Shown: positions 43,853 to 54,083, counted from the stretch's first letter. The stretch: DNA of 64,000 nucleotides from Salinicola salarius (GCF_003206135.1 NZ_PZJT01000002.1:390721-454720); one strand, 5' to 3'. Made by a program: numbers and translations. Notes: generated by a model from the sequence alone, not told the origin.

Positions 43853-43861
43853 GTATACAAT
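43853..43861. promoter_or_regulatory. GTATACAAT half-palindrome before gntR (ureide)
   Basis: The core GTATAC with right-hand AAT lies about 55 nt upstream of the GntR start. Its left flank (GC) does not match, so it is a weak member of the TTGTATACAA set and may be an autoregulatory site. Confidence 0.35.
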
Positions 43862-43913
43862 CGAGCCATGGATCAATGGACGTGGAAACGTACGCTGGGT
43901 GGAGCGAACAACG

Positions 43914-44672
43914 ATGGCAACAAGCGCGAACGCAGCGACAGGGCGGGATGAAGGGCAAGCCGGCAAGCCGACCGGGCGCAGCCGGGGGGCCGGCAAGGCG
44001 GGCAACGGCGCCGAGCGTCACGAAGCGATCTATCAGCAGATTCGCGAGGCGATCGTCGAGCATCGCCTCAGACCCGGGGCGCGTCTGCGCGAGGACGCGC
44101 TGGCGGAGGTGTTCGGTGTCAGCCGCACCGGCATCCGCAAGATTCTCCAGCGCCTCGCGCTCGAGCACCTGGTAACGCTGACGCCGCGCCGTGGCGCCAG
44201 CGTCAGCCGGCCCAGCATCGAGGAGGCGCGAGACGTCTTCGCCGCTCGCCAACTGGTCGAATGCCAACTGATGCCCTGGGTTTCCCGCCGGCTCAAGCCG
44301 GCCGACGCCAAGGCGTTGCGCGAGCTTGCGAAGAGCGAACGTCAGGCCTTGCGGGCCGGCGAGCAGAGCCGGGCCATCCAGCTTTCCGCCCAGTTCCACC
44401 AGCGCCTGGCCGAACTCTCCGGCAACACGCCGCTGGCCGAGTTCATCGAACGCCTATGTTCGCGCTCCTCGCTGATCCTGGCGGTCTATGGATCCTCCGG
44501 CCATCTGGGCTGCGAATCCCACGATCACGACGAACTGGTCACGATGCTGGAAACCGGCAAGGAAGCGCGTGCGGTCGCCTTCATGCAGCGCCACCTCAAG
44601 GCGATCGAGGCGTCGCTGTCGATCGAGGAGAGCGGGGACGAGGCGCCGGATCTGAGCGCGATTTTCGGCTAG
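43914..44672 (+). CDS. GntR family regulator (FCD type), ureide region
   Basis: A 252-residue FCD-branch GntR protein. The winged helix (about 33-100) contains LREDALAEVFGVSRTGIRKILQRLALEHLV; the helical FCD effector domain has FHQRLAELSGNTPL and DHDELVTMLETG, the usual metal-binding His region. ATG 43914 is preferred because the basic low-complexity leader then precedes the HTH; GGAG lies about 10 nt upstream. It follows the 8-oxoguanine deaminase and is the likeliest binder of the TTGTATACAA sites around it. Confidence 0.85.
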   Translation: MATSANAATGRDEGQAGKPTGRSRGAGKAGNGAERHEAIYQQIREAIVEHRLRPGARLREDALAEVFGVSRTGIRKILQRLALEHLVTLTPRRGASVSRPSIEEARDVFAARQLVECQLMPWVSRRLKPADAKALRELAKSERQALRAGEQSRAIQLSAQFHQRLAELSGNTPLAEFIERLCSRSSLILAVYGSSGHLGCESHDHDELVTMLETGKEARAVAFMQRHLKAIEASLSIEESGDEAPDLSAIFG

Positions 44673-44686
44673 GGAAAACTCGAGGC

Positions 44687-45418
44687 TCACTCGCCCCAAT
44701 CGGCGAAACGGCCCACGAACGGCTTGGGTCGGGGAAAGGCGAGATCGCCGTGCTTGCTGGTGCCGAGCCCCAGCGAGACCAGCGATTCCGCCAGTTTCAC
44801 CGCGGCGCTGACGCCTTCGATGACCGGCATGCCCAGGTCCAGCGTCAGCCGCTCGGTGAGATCCGCCATGCCGCCACAGCCCAGCACGATGGCGCCAATG
44901 CCGTCGTCATCCTTCGCTTGCCGGCACTCCTCCAGCAGCGCCTGATAGGCGTTGCCCGCCGGATTTTCCAGCTCCAGTACCGGCAGGTCGGTCGCTCGGA
45001 CTCGCCGGCAGTGATCGCGGAATCCATACTGGTCGAGCAGGTGCTCGGCAATGATTGCGGTGCGCTGCAACGTCGTGACCACGGAGAAGCGCGTACTGAC
45101 CAGCGTCGCCAGGTGAAAGCCGGCTTCGGCGATGCCGATGACCGGAGCGCGGGTCAGCTCGCGAGCGGCGAGCAGGCCCGGATCGCCGAAGCAGGCGATG
45201 ATGTAGGCGTCCATTCCCATCGCTTCGCCGCGGCGTATCTCCTCGAGCACGCCGACGGCGCTGATCGCCTCGTCGAAGTGGCTTTCGATCGATACCGGCC
45301 CGCTGTCGGGCTGGCTGATGTGGATCTGCGTGTTCCCGGCGGCCACGCGGCTGGCGCAGGCGCCGATCTTGTCTGTCATGCTGGCGGTGGTGTTGGGATT
45401 GATGACGTGAATACGCAT
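44687..45418 (-). CDS. hpxA: Asp/Glu/hydantoin racemase family (allantoin racemase-like)
   Basis: A 243-residue member of the Asp/Glu/hydantoin racemase family. The opening is MRIHVINPNTTASMTDKI. Paired catalytic cysteines are in IIACFGDPG and VLGCGGMADL. Among ureide genes the likely role is racemisation of allantoin (HpxA type), letting both enantiomers be used. It diverges from puuE across an unusual nested palindrome. Confidence 0.86.
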   Translation of the reverse strand: MRIHVINPNTTASMTDKIGACASRVAAGNTQIHISQPDSGPVSIESHFDEAISAVGVLEEIRRGEAMGMDAYIIACFGDPGLLAARELTRAPVIGIAEAGFHLATLVSTRFSVVTTLQRTAIIAEHLLDQYGFRDHCRRVRATDLPVLELENPAGNAYQALLEECRQAKDDDGIGAIVLGCGGMADLTERLTLDLGMPVIEGVSAAVKLAESLVSLGLGTSKHGDLAFPRPKPFVGRFADWGE

Positions 45419-45454
45419 GGCTTGCCACCTTGGCGAGAGGGAAAAATCGCGGTA

Positions 45455-45494
45455 CGTTTATTTTGTCCACAAAAATAAACGACTTTGAATACAA
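45455..45494. promoter_or_regulatory. Nested palindrome and TTGAATACAA in the racemase/puuE divergent spacer
   Basis: TTTTGT-CC-ACAAAA (45461-45474) is a perfect inverted repeat and is bracketed by CGTTTA (45455-45460) and TAAACG (45476-45481), offset by one base. Immediately next is TTGAATACAA (45485-45494), one mismatch from the TTGTATACAA core. The cluster is 37-76 nt from the racemase start and 69-108 nt from the puuE start, suited to controlling both. Confidence 0.6.
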
Positions 45495-45562
45495 TATCGA
45501 TAACGATGGCCGATGAGACGCGATTCGCGTCGATCGGTTCGGCAACCACAAGGGCGCTGCGC

Positions 45563-46483
45563 ATGATCTCCCTAGACTATCCACGCGATCTGATCGGCTA
45601 TGGCCGCACGCCACCGCAAGCCAACTGGCCGGGCCAGGCCCGTGTCGCGGTGCAGTTCGTCCTCAACTACGAAGAGGGCGGCGAGAACAGCATCCTCCAC
45701 GGCGACAGCCACTCCGAACAGTTCCTCTCCGAGATCGCCGGCGCCGAAGCCTACCCCGCTCGCCACCTGAGCATGGAGTCGATCTACGAATACGGCTCGC
45801 GGGCCGGCGTGTGGCGCGTGCTGCGCGAATTCGAGCGGCGCGGCCTGCCGTTGACGGTCTTCGGCGTGGCGATGGCGCTGGAGCGCAACCCGGAAGTCGC
45901 CCAGGCATTTCGCGAGCTGGGCCATGAAATCGCCTGCCACGGCTATCGCTGGATCCACTACCAGAACGTGCCGGAAGCGATCGAGCGCGAGCATCTCGAA
46001 CGCGCCCTGGCCATTTTCCAGTCCCTCTACGGCGAGCTGCCGCTGGGCTGGTACACCGGCCGCGACAGCCCCAACACCCGGCGGTTACTGCTCGACCAGG
46101 GCGGCTTCCTCTACGACAGCGACTACTACGGCGACGACCTGCCGTTCTGGAGCGACGTTCAGGACAGCCACGGCCAGACCCATCGTCACCTGATCGTGCC
46201 CTACACGCTGGATACCAACGACATGCGCTTTGCCTCGCCGACCGGCTTCGATCACGGCGAGCCGTTCTTCCAGTACCTGCGAGATGCCTTCGACGTGCTC
46301 TATGAAGAAGGCGCGGACACGCCGAAGATGCTGTCGATCGGCCTGCATTGCCGGCTGGTCGGCCGACCCGGCCGCTTCCGCGCGCTGCAGCGCTTCCTCG
46401 ATCATCTCGAAGCGCACGACCGGGTGTGGATAACTCGCCGTGTGGATATTGCCCGCCACTGGGCTGCCGAGCATCCGGCTTGA
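45563..46483 (+). CDS. puuE: Allantoinase PuuE (polysaccharide-deacetylase fold)
   Basis: A 306-residue metal-independent allantoinase of the PuuE type, hydrolysing allantoin to allantoate. The sequence DYPRDLIGYGRTPPQANWPG followed by VAVQFVLNYEEGGENSILHGD is diagnostic, and the deacetylase-like core includes HEIACHGYRWIHY. ATG 45563 fits the usual family N-terminus; ATG 45506 or TTG 45485 would add 19 or 26 non-conserved residues. The ureidoglycine aminohydrolase gene starts 17 nt downstream. Confidence 0.94.
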   Translation: MISLDYPRDLIGYGRTPPQANWPGQARVAVQFVLNYEEGGENSILHGDSHSEQFLSEIAGAEAYPARHLSMESIYEYGSRAGVWRVLREFERRGLPLTVFGVAMALERNPEVAQAFRELGHEIACHGYRWIHYQNVPEAIEREHLERALAIFQSLYGELPLGWYTGRDSPNTRRLLLDQGGFLYDSDYYGDDLPFWSDVQDSHGQTHRHLIVPYTLDTNDMRFASPTGFDHGEPFFQYLRDAFDVLYEEGADTPKMLSIGLHCRLVGRPGRFRALQRFLDHLEAHDRVWITRRVDIARHWAAEHPA

Positions 46484-46500
46484 AAAGCAAGGAACCCCTC

Positions 46501-47351
<851 letters not shown>

Positions 47352-47355
<4 letters not shown>

Positions 47356-48653
47356 CCGAAGCGGGAGAGCCGATAGGGCTCCCGCGGTGGCAGGTCGTCC
47401 CGGTGGACCGATGTGGCAGAGGCGTCGTGTTTGCCGGGGTCGGCCAGGCCCGCGATCATCTCGGCGGTGATCGCCGACTGCGTCAGCCCCAGATGGTGAT
47501 GGCCGAAGGCCAGCAACACGCGGCCATTTTCGAGGCGGTCGATGATCGGCAGCGAGTCCGGCAGCGACGGGCGGAAGCCCATCCACGGTGTGGCGTCCTC
47601 GGCGTCGAGATCGTTCTTGAACAGGCCCCGGCTTAGGCGATGCAACTGCCACGCCCGGCCCATGTTGGGCGGTGCGTCCAGCCCCGCGAACTCCACGGTA
47701 CCAGCCAGCCTCAGGCCGGTTTCCATCGGCGTCATGATGAAGCGGCGCTCCAGCGAGGTCACCGCAAAGGGGAGCCGGTCATGCTCGCGGGGCAGCATCA
47801 GGTGATAGCCGCGCTCGGTATCCAGCGGTATGCGCTTGCCGGTGAGTTGCGCGGTCAATGCTGCCGAGTGGGCGCCACAGGCGAGCAGCACGCGGCTCGC
47901 TGTCAGTTGTCGGCTATCGGTGATGAGCCGGACGCCGGAATCGATCACCTGCGCCGAGCGTACCGCCTCCTGGGCAAATTGCACGCCCTGGCGTCGGGCG
48001 GCATCCACCAGGGTATTGACTACCCGCCAAGGATCCAGCACATGGCCCGTGGCCGGGAAGAACAGCCCGCCCAGCAGCGCGTTCGAGAGCTGCGGCGCTG
48101 CGCGCTGAATCGCGCTCCCGTCCCATAGCTCGACCGGCACCTGCTGTTCGCGCATGCGCGACTCGAGCGCTTCCAGCTTCGAGTGCGACTCTGGCTTCTC
48201 GTAGACCAGCAGCGAGCCATCGGCCTTGAGCAGATGGCTGCTGTCGACCGAGGCCAGCAGGCGTTGCCACGCCGCCAGGCTGCGCTCGTTGAGGGCGCGG
48301 ATACCGGCCACGCTCTGGCGGAACGGCGCCGGGCGCAGGTTCAGCACCAGCCGGGTCAGCCACGGCAGCGCGCGGGGCAGATATTTCCAGTCCAGCCGCA
48401 GCGGCCCCATCGGGTCCATCAGCATGCCGGGCAGCGACGTCAGGATCGAGGCATCTGCGATCGGGAAGACCTGCTCGGTGGCGAGATGCCCGGCGTTGCC
48501 GTAGGAGGCGCCGCGTCCGGGCTCCTGCTTGTCGAGCACCAGCACGCGGTGGCCCTGACGCGCCAATGCCAGCGCGCTGGTGACGCCGACGAGGCCGGCG
48601 CCGACGACGATGATATCGGCATCGGGCGAAGCCGAAGGGGATGAGTCCGACAT
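47352..48653 (-). CDS. lhpB: FAD-dependent D-amino-acid / D-hydroxyproline dehydrogenase
   Basis: A 433-residue DadA-like flavoprotein. The FAD motif IIVVGAGLVGVTSALALARQGHRVLVLD is at about 14-41, then GRGASYGNAGHLA and a C-terminal GFRPSLPDSLPIIDRL. Its company with a hydroxyproline epimerase, a DapA-like deaminase and a GntR gene points to oxidation of cis-4-hydroxy-D-proline to pyrroline-4-hydroxy-2-carboxylate. On sequence alone a general D-amino-acid dehydrogenase is possible. Confidence 0.82.
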
Positions 48654-48692
48654 GCGCTACCTCACGACCAGATCGATGGGGCGGGCAGCGGC

Positions 48693-49355
48693 TCAGGCGC
48701 TGCGCAGATTCTTTTCCAGCACCGCCGCGATGCCTTCCGCGGCGTCCTTGATGTGGTTTTCCAGCAACTGGCAGGCCTTGTCGACGTCGCCCTGGCGCGC
48801 CAGTTCCAGCAACTGACGGTGCTCGAGTTCCGCCTTCTCGATCTGGCGGGTATAGAGCAGCTGCATGCGGATATAACGCCCGGACTTGGTATTCAACTGG
48901 CCGATCATGGCCAGGGTTTCGGGCAGCCCGGAAGGGGCGTACAGCGCATGGTGAAACGCGAAGTTATAGTCGCTCCAGTTGTCGATCTGGCTGCCGGAAT
49001 CGAGCGCGGCGTCGTACTGGCGCAGGATGCTCTCGGCGTGATCGAGATCCGCCGCCGTCAGGTTCGGGATCGCGTAGCGCAGCACGTAGGTCTCGAGCAG
49101 CACGCGCAGATCGAACAGTTCGCGGATCGCCGCCACGGAGAGTTCGGTGGTGAAGGCGCCGCGATGGGCGTGGAATTCCACCAGCCCTTCGGATTCCAGG
49201 GTCAGCAGCGCTTCCCGAACGGGAATGCGGCTGACGTCGTAGTCCTTGGCCAGCGCGTCCTGTCGCAGTTGGGAGCCGCCCTTGAACTCGCCGCCGAGAA
49301 TGCGTTCGCGCAGATCGTCCGCCACGTGCTGGGCTCGGGTCTTGAAAGTCGCCAT
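48693..49355 (-). CDS. GntR family regulator (FCD type), hydroxyproline operon
   Basis: A 220-residue FCD GntR regulator. The HTH (about 5-70) includes LRQDALAKDYDVSRIPVREALLTLESEGLV and the FCD domain includes FHHALYAPSGLP and EHRQLLELARQGD. It sits inside the lhp-like operon between the deaminase and dehydrogenase genes. ATTGTATGCAAT lies 32 nt upstream of its start, a probable autoregulatory site. The open frame upstream of 49355 is not family-like. Confidence 0.86.
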   Translation of the reverse strand: MATFKTRAQHVADDLRERILGGEFKGGSQLRQDALAKDYDVSRIPVREALLTLESEGLVEFHAHRGAFTTELSVAAIRELFDLRVLLETYVLRYAIPNLTAADLDHAESILRQYDAALDSGSQIDNWSDYNFAFHHALYAPSGLPETLAMIGQLNTKSGRYIRMQLLYTRQIEKAELEHRQLLELARQGDVDKACQLLENHIKDAAEGIAAVLEKNLRSA

Positions 49356-49386
49356 GAAGTGCCATCGTGTCCGCAAAATGTTGGAT

Positions 49387-49398
49387 ATTGTATGCAAT
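49387..49398. promoter_or_regulatory. Operator-like ATTGTATGCAAT
   Basis: A 12-nt sequence matching ATTGTATACAAT at all but one base, 32-43 nt upstream of the hydroxyproline GntR start. It belongs to the site set described for this region. Confidence 0.55.
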
Positions 49399-49472
49399 CC
49401 AGGAGGCGCTCGCCGACTTTTCACGCCGTTTCCCGTCCCGCCGGAACGCAACACCGGCTCTGGCGAGAGTGG

Positions 49473-50444
49473 TCATCGACCTGCTGGCAGCCCCTGGCCG
49501 ACGTTGCCGAGCTGCGCCGACCACTGCTTGTACCATTCACGGAATAGCGCGTACTGGGTCTCGACGTAGCGCCGCTGGGCGTCGCTCAGGGCGTCGCTCT
49601 CGTTGAAGTGCAGTTCGTAGGCGCTGTCGCCGTTGAGCACCATCAGCTGCTTGTAATAGAGCACCAGATCCACGCCTTCATCGAAGGAGGAGAGCACCGC
49701 CAGCGCCGACTCCAGCTCCCGGGCCTGGCGCCGGGCCACGAGATCGCCCTTGGCGGCCTTCTCGCAGAGCGCGACCAGTTGCAGCACCTCTTTCGGCAGC
49801 GCGTTGCCGACCCCGGTGATGGCGCCGGTGGCATTGCAGTTGACGAAGCCGTGGAATACCTGGGTGTCGACGCCGACCATCAGGCTGACCTCGTCATCCT
49901 GGGAGGTGATGTGCTCGGCCGCGTAGCGCAGGTCGTCTGCACCGCCGAACTCCTTGAAGCCGATCAGGTTCGGGTGCTCGCGACGCAGCTCGAAGAACAG
50001 GTCCGCACGGGTGGCGAAGCCGTAATAGGGGCTGTTGTAGATCACTGCCGGCAGCTCGGGCGCGGCTTTCAATATCGCCGAGAAGTGCGCCTTCTGGGCG
50101 GCGGGAGCGGTACCGCGGGAGAGTACGCGGGGAATGACCATCAGCCCCTGGGCACCGACCTTGGCCGCATGGGCGGCGTGGGAGACCGCTTCCTTCGAAT
50201 TGACCGCGCCGGTGCCGACGATGACGGGCACGCCAGCGGCGACCAGTCTGGCCACGCCTTCCTGACGCTCGGCCTCGCTCAGCAGCGGCCAGTCGCCCAT
50301 CGAGCCGCAATAGACCACCGCGCGCATGCCGAGATCGACCAGCTCGCGCCCCTTGGCGACCAGCGCGTCGTAATCCGGCGTGCGATCCGCGGTGCAGGGC
50401 GTCATCAGAGCGGGAATGCAGCCGGTGAAGATGGAGTCGTTCAT
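49473..50444 (-). CDS. lhpC: DapA-family pyrroline-4-hydroxy-2-carboxylate deaminase (LhpC-like)
   Basis: A 323-residue DHDPS/NAL-superfamily (beta/alpha)8 enzyme with Schiff-base Lys164 (LIGFKEFGG) and Tyr136 (AVIYNSPYYG). The first segment IFTGCIPALMTPCTADRTPDYDALV and VYCGSMGDWPLL match the branch found with hydroxyproline epimerases. It should deaminate and dehydrate the cyclic imino acid to 2-oxoglutarate semialdehyde. A dehydrogenase for that semialdehyde is not in the window. Confidence 0.85.
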   Translation of the reverse strand: MNDSIFTGCIPALMTPCTADRTPDYDALVAKGRELVDLGMRAVVYCGSMGDWPLLSEAERQEGVARLVAAGVPVIVGTGAVNSKEAVSHAAHAAKVGAQGLMVIPRVLSRGTAPAAQKAHFSAILKAAPELPAVIYNSPYYGFATRADLFFELRREHPNLIGFKEFGGADDLRYAAEHITSQDDEVSLMVGVDTQVFHGFVNCNATGAITGVGNALPKEVLQLVALCEKAAKGDLVARRQARELESALAVLSSFDEGVDLVLYYKQLMVLNGDSAYELHFNESDALSDAQRRYVETQYALFREWYKQWSAQLGNVGQGLPAGR

Positions 50445-50475
50445 GGTTGTCCTCTGGAATCCTTGAAGGTCTGTC

Positions 50476-50540
50476 GGGAATGGCTTTTCGGAAATGGCCT
50501 TTCGGGAATGGCGTTTCGGAAATAGCGTTTCGAAAATAAC
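50476..50540. repeat. 14-nt tandem repeat, 4.6 units (lhpC-lhpA spacer)
   Basis: Units 50476-50489, 50490-50503, 50504-50517 and 50518-50531 follow GGRAATGGCNTTTC with one or two changes each, plus a partial fifth copy. They fill most of the 107-nt spacer before the epimerase stop codon. Confidence 0.92.
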
Positions 50541-50551
50541 TTGCCGAACGG

Positions 50552-51502
50552 CTACGACGCGGTGATACCCCAGGCAAACGGGTCGTTATCGTCGATCAGC
50601 AGCGTGGCGTCGGCGATGACATAGGCGTTGCCGGTGATGGAGGGCAGTACGCGATCGCCCTGCCACGCGTAGCGCCCCTCGAAGCGGCTGCCGGTGATGC
50701 TGGCCTGCACCCAGGTCTCGCCGGGGGCCAGCTTGCCGTCCGCCGCCAGGCAGGCCAGCTTGGCGCTGGTGCCGGTGCCGCAGGGCGAGCGGTCGTAAGC
50801 CCTGCCGGGGCAGAGCACAAAGTTGCGGCTGTCGGCCGGTGTGCCGGTGCGAGTGTCGTCGGCGGCGAACAGCTCGATATGATCGATATGGCCACCGTTC
50901 TCGCCGGTGATCGCCTGCGCATCTAGCGCCTGGCGGATCGCCCAGGTGAAGGCCGTCAGCGCTTCCTCGTTGGCCAGGGTTACCGTCTGGTCATGCTCGC
51001 CGACCAGGAAGAACCAGTTGCCGCCCCAGGCGATATCGCCATGCACCACGCCGTAGCCAGGCACCTCGACCGGCACGCGCTGGCGATAGCGGTAGGCGGG
51101 CACGTTGCGCACCGTCACCGCGCCGTCTTCGTGCAGCGTGGCGCTGACCGGGCCGACGGTGGTGTCGATCCGGTGATCGCCGGGCTGGATCATCCCGAGG
51201 TGATGCAGCGACGCTACCAGCCCGATCGTGCCGTGACCGCACATGCCCAGATAGCCCGAGTTGTTGAAGAAAATTACCCCGCAGGTCGCGTCCGGCGTGA
51301 CGGGCTCGCAGTAGAGCGCGCCGACCAGAACATCGTTGCCCCGCGGCTCGAGCAGGCAGGCGCGACGCCAGTGGTCTTGGGATTCCCGCAGCGCGTCGCG
51401 CTTCTCGACGAGGGTGTCGCCGGGCAGCGCCGGGAAGCCGGACATGACCAGGCGTGTCGGCTCTCCTCCGGTGTGGGAATCGATGACATGGATGCGCTTC
51501 AT
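50552..51502 (-). CDS. lhpA: 4-hydroxyproline 2-epimerase (proline racemase family)
   Basis: A 316-residue proline-racemase-fold enzyme with both catalytic cysteines, Cys88 ([12 protein letters not shown]) and Cys241 ([12 protein letters not shown]). Two cysteines indicate an epimerase or racemase rather than the dehydratase. The start [19 protein letters not shown] is characteristic of 4-hydroxyproline epimerases, converting trans-4-hydroxy-L-proline to the cis-D form. GGAGGAAA precedes ATG 51502. First gene of the hydroxyproline operon. Confidence 0.93.
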   Translation of the reverse strand: MKRIHVIDSHTGGEPTRLVMSGFPALPGDTLVEKRDALRESQDHWRRACLLEPRGNDVLVGALYCEPVTPDATCGVIFFNNSGYLGMCGHGTIGLVASLHHLGMIQPGDHRIDTTVGPVSATLHEDGAVTVRNVPAYRYRQRVPVEVPGYGVVHGDIAWGGNWFFLVGEHDQTVTLANEEALTAFTWAIRQALDAQAITGENGGHIDHIELFAADDTRTGTPADSRNFVLCPGRAYDRSPCGTGTSAKLACLAADGKLAPGETWVQASITGSRFEGRYAWQGDRVLPSITGNAYVIADATLLIDDNDPFAWGITAS

Positions 51503-51578
51503 GCGTATTTCCTCCGATCCGGGCGGCCCCGCAAGACGTGGGAAGGCATCGCGACGAGAAATGTCGCGGATATTGTAG

Positions 51579-51590
51579 ATTTTATACAAT
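51579..51590. promoter_or_regulatory. Operator-like ATTTTATACAAT before lhpA
   Basis: One mismatch from ATTGTATACAAT; on the minus strand it contains TATAAA, a plausible -10, so binding would cover the promoter. It lies 77-88 nt upstream of the epimerase ATG. Confidence 0.5.
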
Positions 51591-51663
51591 CTTCACGGCG
51601 CTATGGGAAGCGTACCGTGCGGGAAATGAGGCGCGATCTTTGATGTCGAGCCGCGGCGATCAC

Positions 51664-51690
51664 AAAAAAGCCGGCGCTGGAGGCGCCGGC
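51664..51690 (-). terminator. Rho-independent terminator of the NCS1 permease gene
   Basis: Perfect 8-bp stem (51670-51677 with 51683-51690, GCCGGCGC/GCGCCGGC) and 5-nt loop; on the minus strand it is followed by six T residues. It separates the permease from the hydroxyproline operon. Confidence 0.9.
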
Positions 51691-51735
51691 AACGGGAGAG
51701 AGCGCGCGAGGCGCTCAAGGAGACAGAACGGGCGC

Positions 51736-53166
51736 CTACGAGGCGACGGCCGCTGCGGCGGTGGCACGACGCATCGCCATGGCGTAGAAGGTCGCGCCCA
51801 GGGCGCCGCCGATGAAGACCGAGAAGTGCCCCAGGTCGCCCAGCGGCAGGAAGTTGATCACGATGCCGATCACGCTTGCTGCGACCACGGCCTTCACCGC
51901 GGCCGGATTGAAGCCGTTGCGATACCAGTAGGGGCCGTTGGGATCGACGCTGAACAGGGCGTCCACGTCGATCTCGCCCCGGCGAATGCGGTAGTAGTCC
52001 ATGATCAGGATGCCATAGAGCGGACCGATGGCGGCCGCGAGCAGATCGACGGTGTAATGGATGATCTCCGGATTGCTGAACAGGTTCCATGGCGTCAGGA
52101 AGATCGAGCCGACGGCGGCGATGAAGCCGCCGGTACGGAAGCTGATCTTGCTGGGCGCCATGTTGGAGAAGTCGAACGCCGGCGCGACGAAGTTGGCGAC
52201 GATATTGATGCCGATGGTGGTGGTGACGAAGGTTGCGGCGCCCAGCACGGCGACGAAGGTGTTGTCGAGGCGGGAAACGGTCTCGATCGGGTCGTCGATC
52301 ATCTCGCCGAACACCGGCAGCGTCGCCGACACCATCATCACCGTGGTCGCCGAGAACACCAGAAAGTTGACCGGCAGGCCCCAGAAGTTGCCCCGCTTGA
52401 CGTCATCGAAGGTGCGCGCGTAGCGGGTGAAATCGCCGAAGTTGAGCGTCGGCCCGGCAAAATAGCCGGCGACGATGGCGGCGGCGATCACCATCTGCCA
52501 CAGCTGCTCGCCGGGGGAGAGCTGGATGTCGCTCAAGGTAAAGCTGATGTTGGACCAGCCCGCCTGCCACACCAGCCAGGCGGCGAGGGCGAACATCACC
52601 AGATAGACCGCCGGGCCGCTCCAGTCGATGAAGCGACGGATCGAATCCATGCCGCGCCAGAACACGATCGCCTGCAGGCCCCACAGCAGCATGAAGCTGA
52701 TCCAGCCCAGGTAGGAGAGACCGAGAAAGCTGGGGCCGGCCAGCGATTCCATGCCGGGGAACAGGCGCAGGATCACGATGGTCAGGGCGTTGGAGGCCAG
52801 ATAGGTCTGAATGCCGTACCACACCACGGCGATCAGGCCGCGAATCATCGCCGGAATGTTAGCCCCCAGCACGCCGAACGAGAGCCGGCAGATCACCGGG
52901 AACGGCACCGCGGCTTTCTGGCTCGGCTTCGCCATCAGGTTGGCGAAGATCTGTACGATGCAGATACCGATCAACAATGAGATCAGCACCTGCCAGCCGG
53001 CCAGACCCAGAGCAAACAGGCTGGCGGCGACCACGTAGCCGCCGACGCTGTGCACGTCGGAAAGCCAGAAGGCGAGAATGTTGTACCAGTTCCAGTTCTG
53101 CCTGGTGGGCGCGAGATCGGCGTTATAGAGCCGGTCGCTGTACTGATGATGCGGTTGCTGTGGCAT
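51736..53166 (-). CDS. NCS1 family purine/ureide permease
   Basis: A 476-residue membrane permease with 12 hydrophobic segments. The N-terminal YNADLAPTRQNWNWYNILAFWLSDVHSVGGYV and the LNFGDFTRYAR motif are NCS1 (nucleobase:cation symporter-1) marks. Placement beside the ureide genes and a TTGTATACAA site in its upstream region suggest uptake of a purine, allantoin or hydantoin. A strong terminator follows. Substrate not determinable. Confidence 0.88.
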   Translation of the reverse strand: MPQQPHHQYSDRLYNADLAPTRQNWNWYNILAFWLSDVHSVGGYVVAASLFALGLAGWQVLISLLIGICIVQIFANLMAKPSQKAAVPFPVICRLSFGVLGANIPAMIRGLIAVVWYGIQTYLASNALTIVILRLFPGMESLAGPSFLGLSYLGWISFMLLWGLQAIVFWRGMDSIRRFIDWSGPAVYLVMFALAAWLVWQAGWSNISFTLSDIQLSPGEQLWQMVIAAAIVAGYFAGPTLNFGDFTRYARTFDDVKRGNFWGLPVNFLVFSATTVMMVSATLPVFGEMIDDPIETVSRLDNTFVAVLGAATFVTTTIGINIVANFVAPAFDFSNMAPSKISFRTGGFIAAVGSIFLTPWNLFSNPEIIHYTVDLLAAAIGPLYGILIMDYYRIRRGEIDVDALFSVDPNGPYWYRNGFNPAAVKAVVAASVIGIVINFLPLGDLGHFSVFIGGALGATFYAMAMRRATAAAAVAS

Positions 53167-53211
53167 GGCGGCTGCCCTCCGCAGGGCGGTTTGCGATGAT
53201 GGTTCCTTTTT

Positions 53212-53221
53212 TTGTATACAA
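53212..53221. promoter_or_regulatory. Perfect TTGTATACAA palindrome before the NCS1 permease
   Basis: A perfect 10-bp palindrome 46-55 nt upstream of the permease ATG, identical to the core of the uraD/hiuH site. Confidence 0.65.
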
Positions 53222-53487
53222 GATGCGTGCCATATCCCGCATGCACGTGAAGGGGGATGGGGCGCAGACGGTGTGGATAACGCGACGCTGCCAAAAAGAG
53301 ACCAGCGATCAGGCTTTTAGAATCGGCGCCATTGCATGGCATGATTTCGCTTCAGCCATGCGTTCACCTGTCGGGGGGGAGGCGGCGAGAGAGTCTTCAA
53401 GCTCGGATGGCATGACGACGCACAACCGATGCGCGCTGGAATAGCGAATCGCACCATGAAGGTGCATAAAGACGAAACGGTTTCATT

Positions 53488-53497
53488 TTGTATACGA
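53488..53497. promoter_or_regulatory. TTGTATACGA site before allA
   Basis: One mismatch from TTGTATACAA, 42-51 nt upstream of the allA ATG. Confidence 0.5.
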
Positions 53498-53538
53498 TGA
53501 TGCGCTAGATTGGAACGAAGTACCAAGGGGAGAGAGTC

Positions 53539-54021
53539 ATGCTGGAATTGAAGGCCCAGAAGCTGACGCCGGAGGCTTTCGCGCCGTTCGGCGAGGTGAT
53601 CGACGCGCGTATCAGCGAGTCATTTGCGATCAACGGCGGGCGCACGCAGCGCCATCACGATCTGGCCCGGGTGGAGATCCTGGACGCCCCCTCGCGACCG
53701 CTGATCAGCGTGTTCGTCAGCCAGCCGGTCACGCTGCCGCTGGAGCTCGAGCTGCTCGAACGTCATCCGCTGGGCAGCCAGGCGTTCATGCCGCTGCACG
53801 AGGAACGCTTCATCGTCGTCGTGGCGCCGCCGGGAGACGACATCGACCCTGACGGGATCTGCGCCTTCGTCACTGACGGCCGCCAGGGCGTCAACTACCG
53901 CGCCGGCACCTGGCATGCCATTCATTCGGTGCTGGAGCGGGAAGGCGAGTTCCTCGTCGTCGACCGCGCTGGCGCCGACAATCTCGACGAGCGGCCGATG
54001 GCGATCCGGGTGGTGGTCTAG
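53539..54021 (+). CDS. allA: Ureidoglycolate lyase
   Basis: A 160-residue cupin-like lyase releasing glyoxylate and urea from (S)-ureidoglycolate, the last ureide step. Family blocks are LTPEAFAPFGEVID, NGGRTQRHHDLA, ISVFVSQPVTLPLELELLERHPLGSQAFMPL (in parts) and GVNYRAGTWHAIHSVL. AAGGGGAGAGAGTC precedes the ATG. No urease is in the window. Confidence 0.95.
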   Translation: MLELKAQKLTPEAFAPFGEVIDARISESFAINGGRTQRHHDLARVEILDAPSRPLISVFVSQPVTLPLELELLERHPLGSQAFMPLHEERFIVVVAPPGDDIDPDGICAFVTDGRQGVNYRAGTWHAIHSVLEREGEFLVVDRAGADNLDERPMAIRVVV

Positions 54022-54044
54022 AGCGGATCAGCGGGCGAGAGTCG

Positions 54045-54083
54045 AGAACGACGATGCCCCGCTGGCGCGGGGCATCGAGTTCT
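54045..54083. terminator. Bidirectional hairpin between allA and the SSS symporter
   Basis: An 11-bp perfect stem (54052-54062 with 54067-54077, CGATGCCCCGC/GCGGGGCATCG, loop TGGC) is extended by AGAAC (54045-54049) and GTTCT (54079-54083) after a small internal loop. It lies between convergent genes and can serve both, though the U-tracts are poor. Confidence 0.7.

Larger units (their letters stand above)
53167..53538. other. Divergent spacer NCS1 permease / allA
   Basis: This 372-nt spacer contains two operator-like sites, one near each gene (53212-53221 and 53488-53497). No gene or RNA was recognised between them. Confidence 0.6.
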
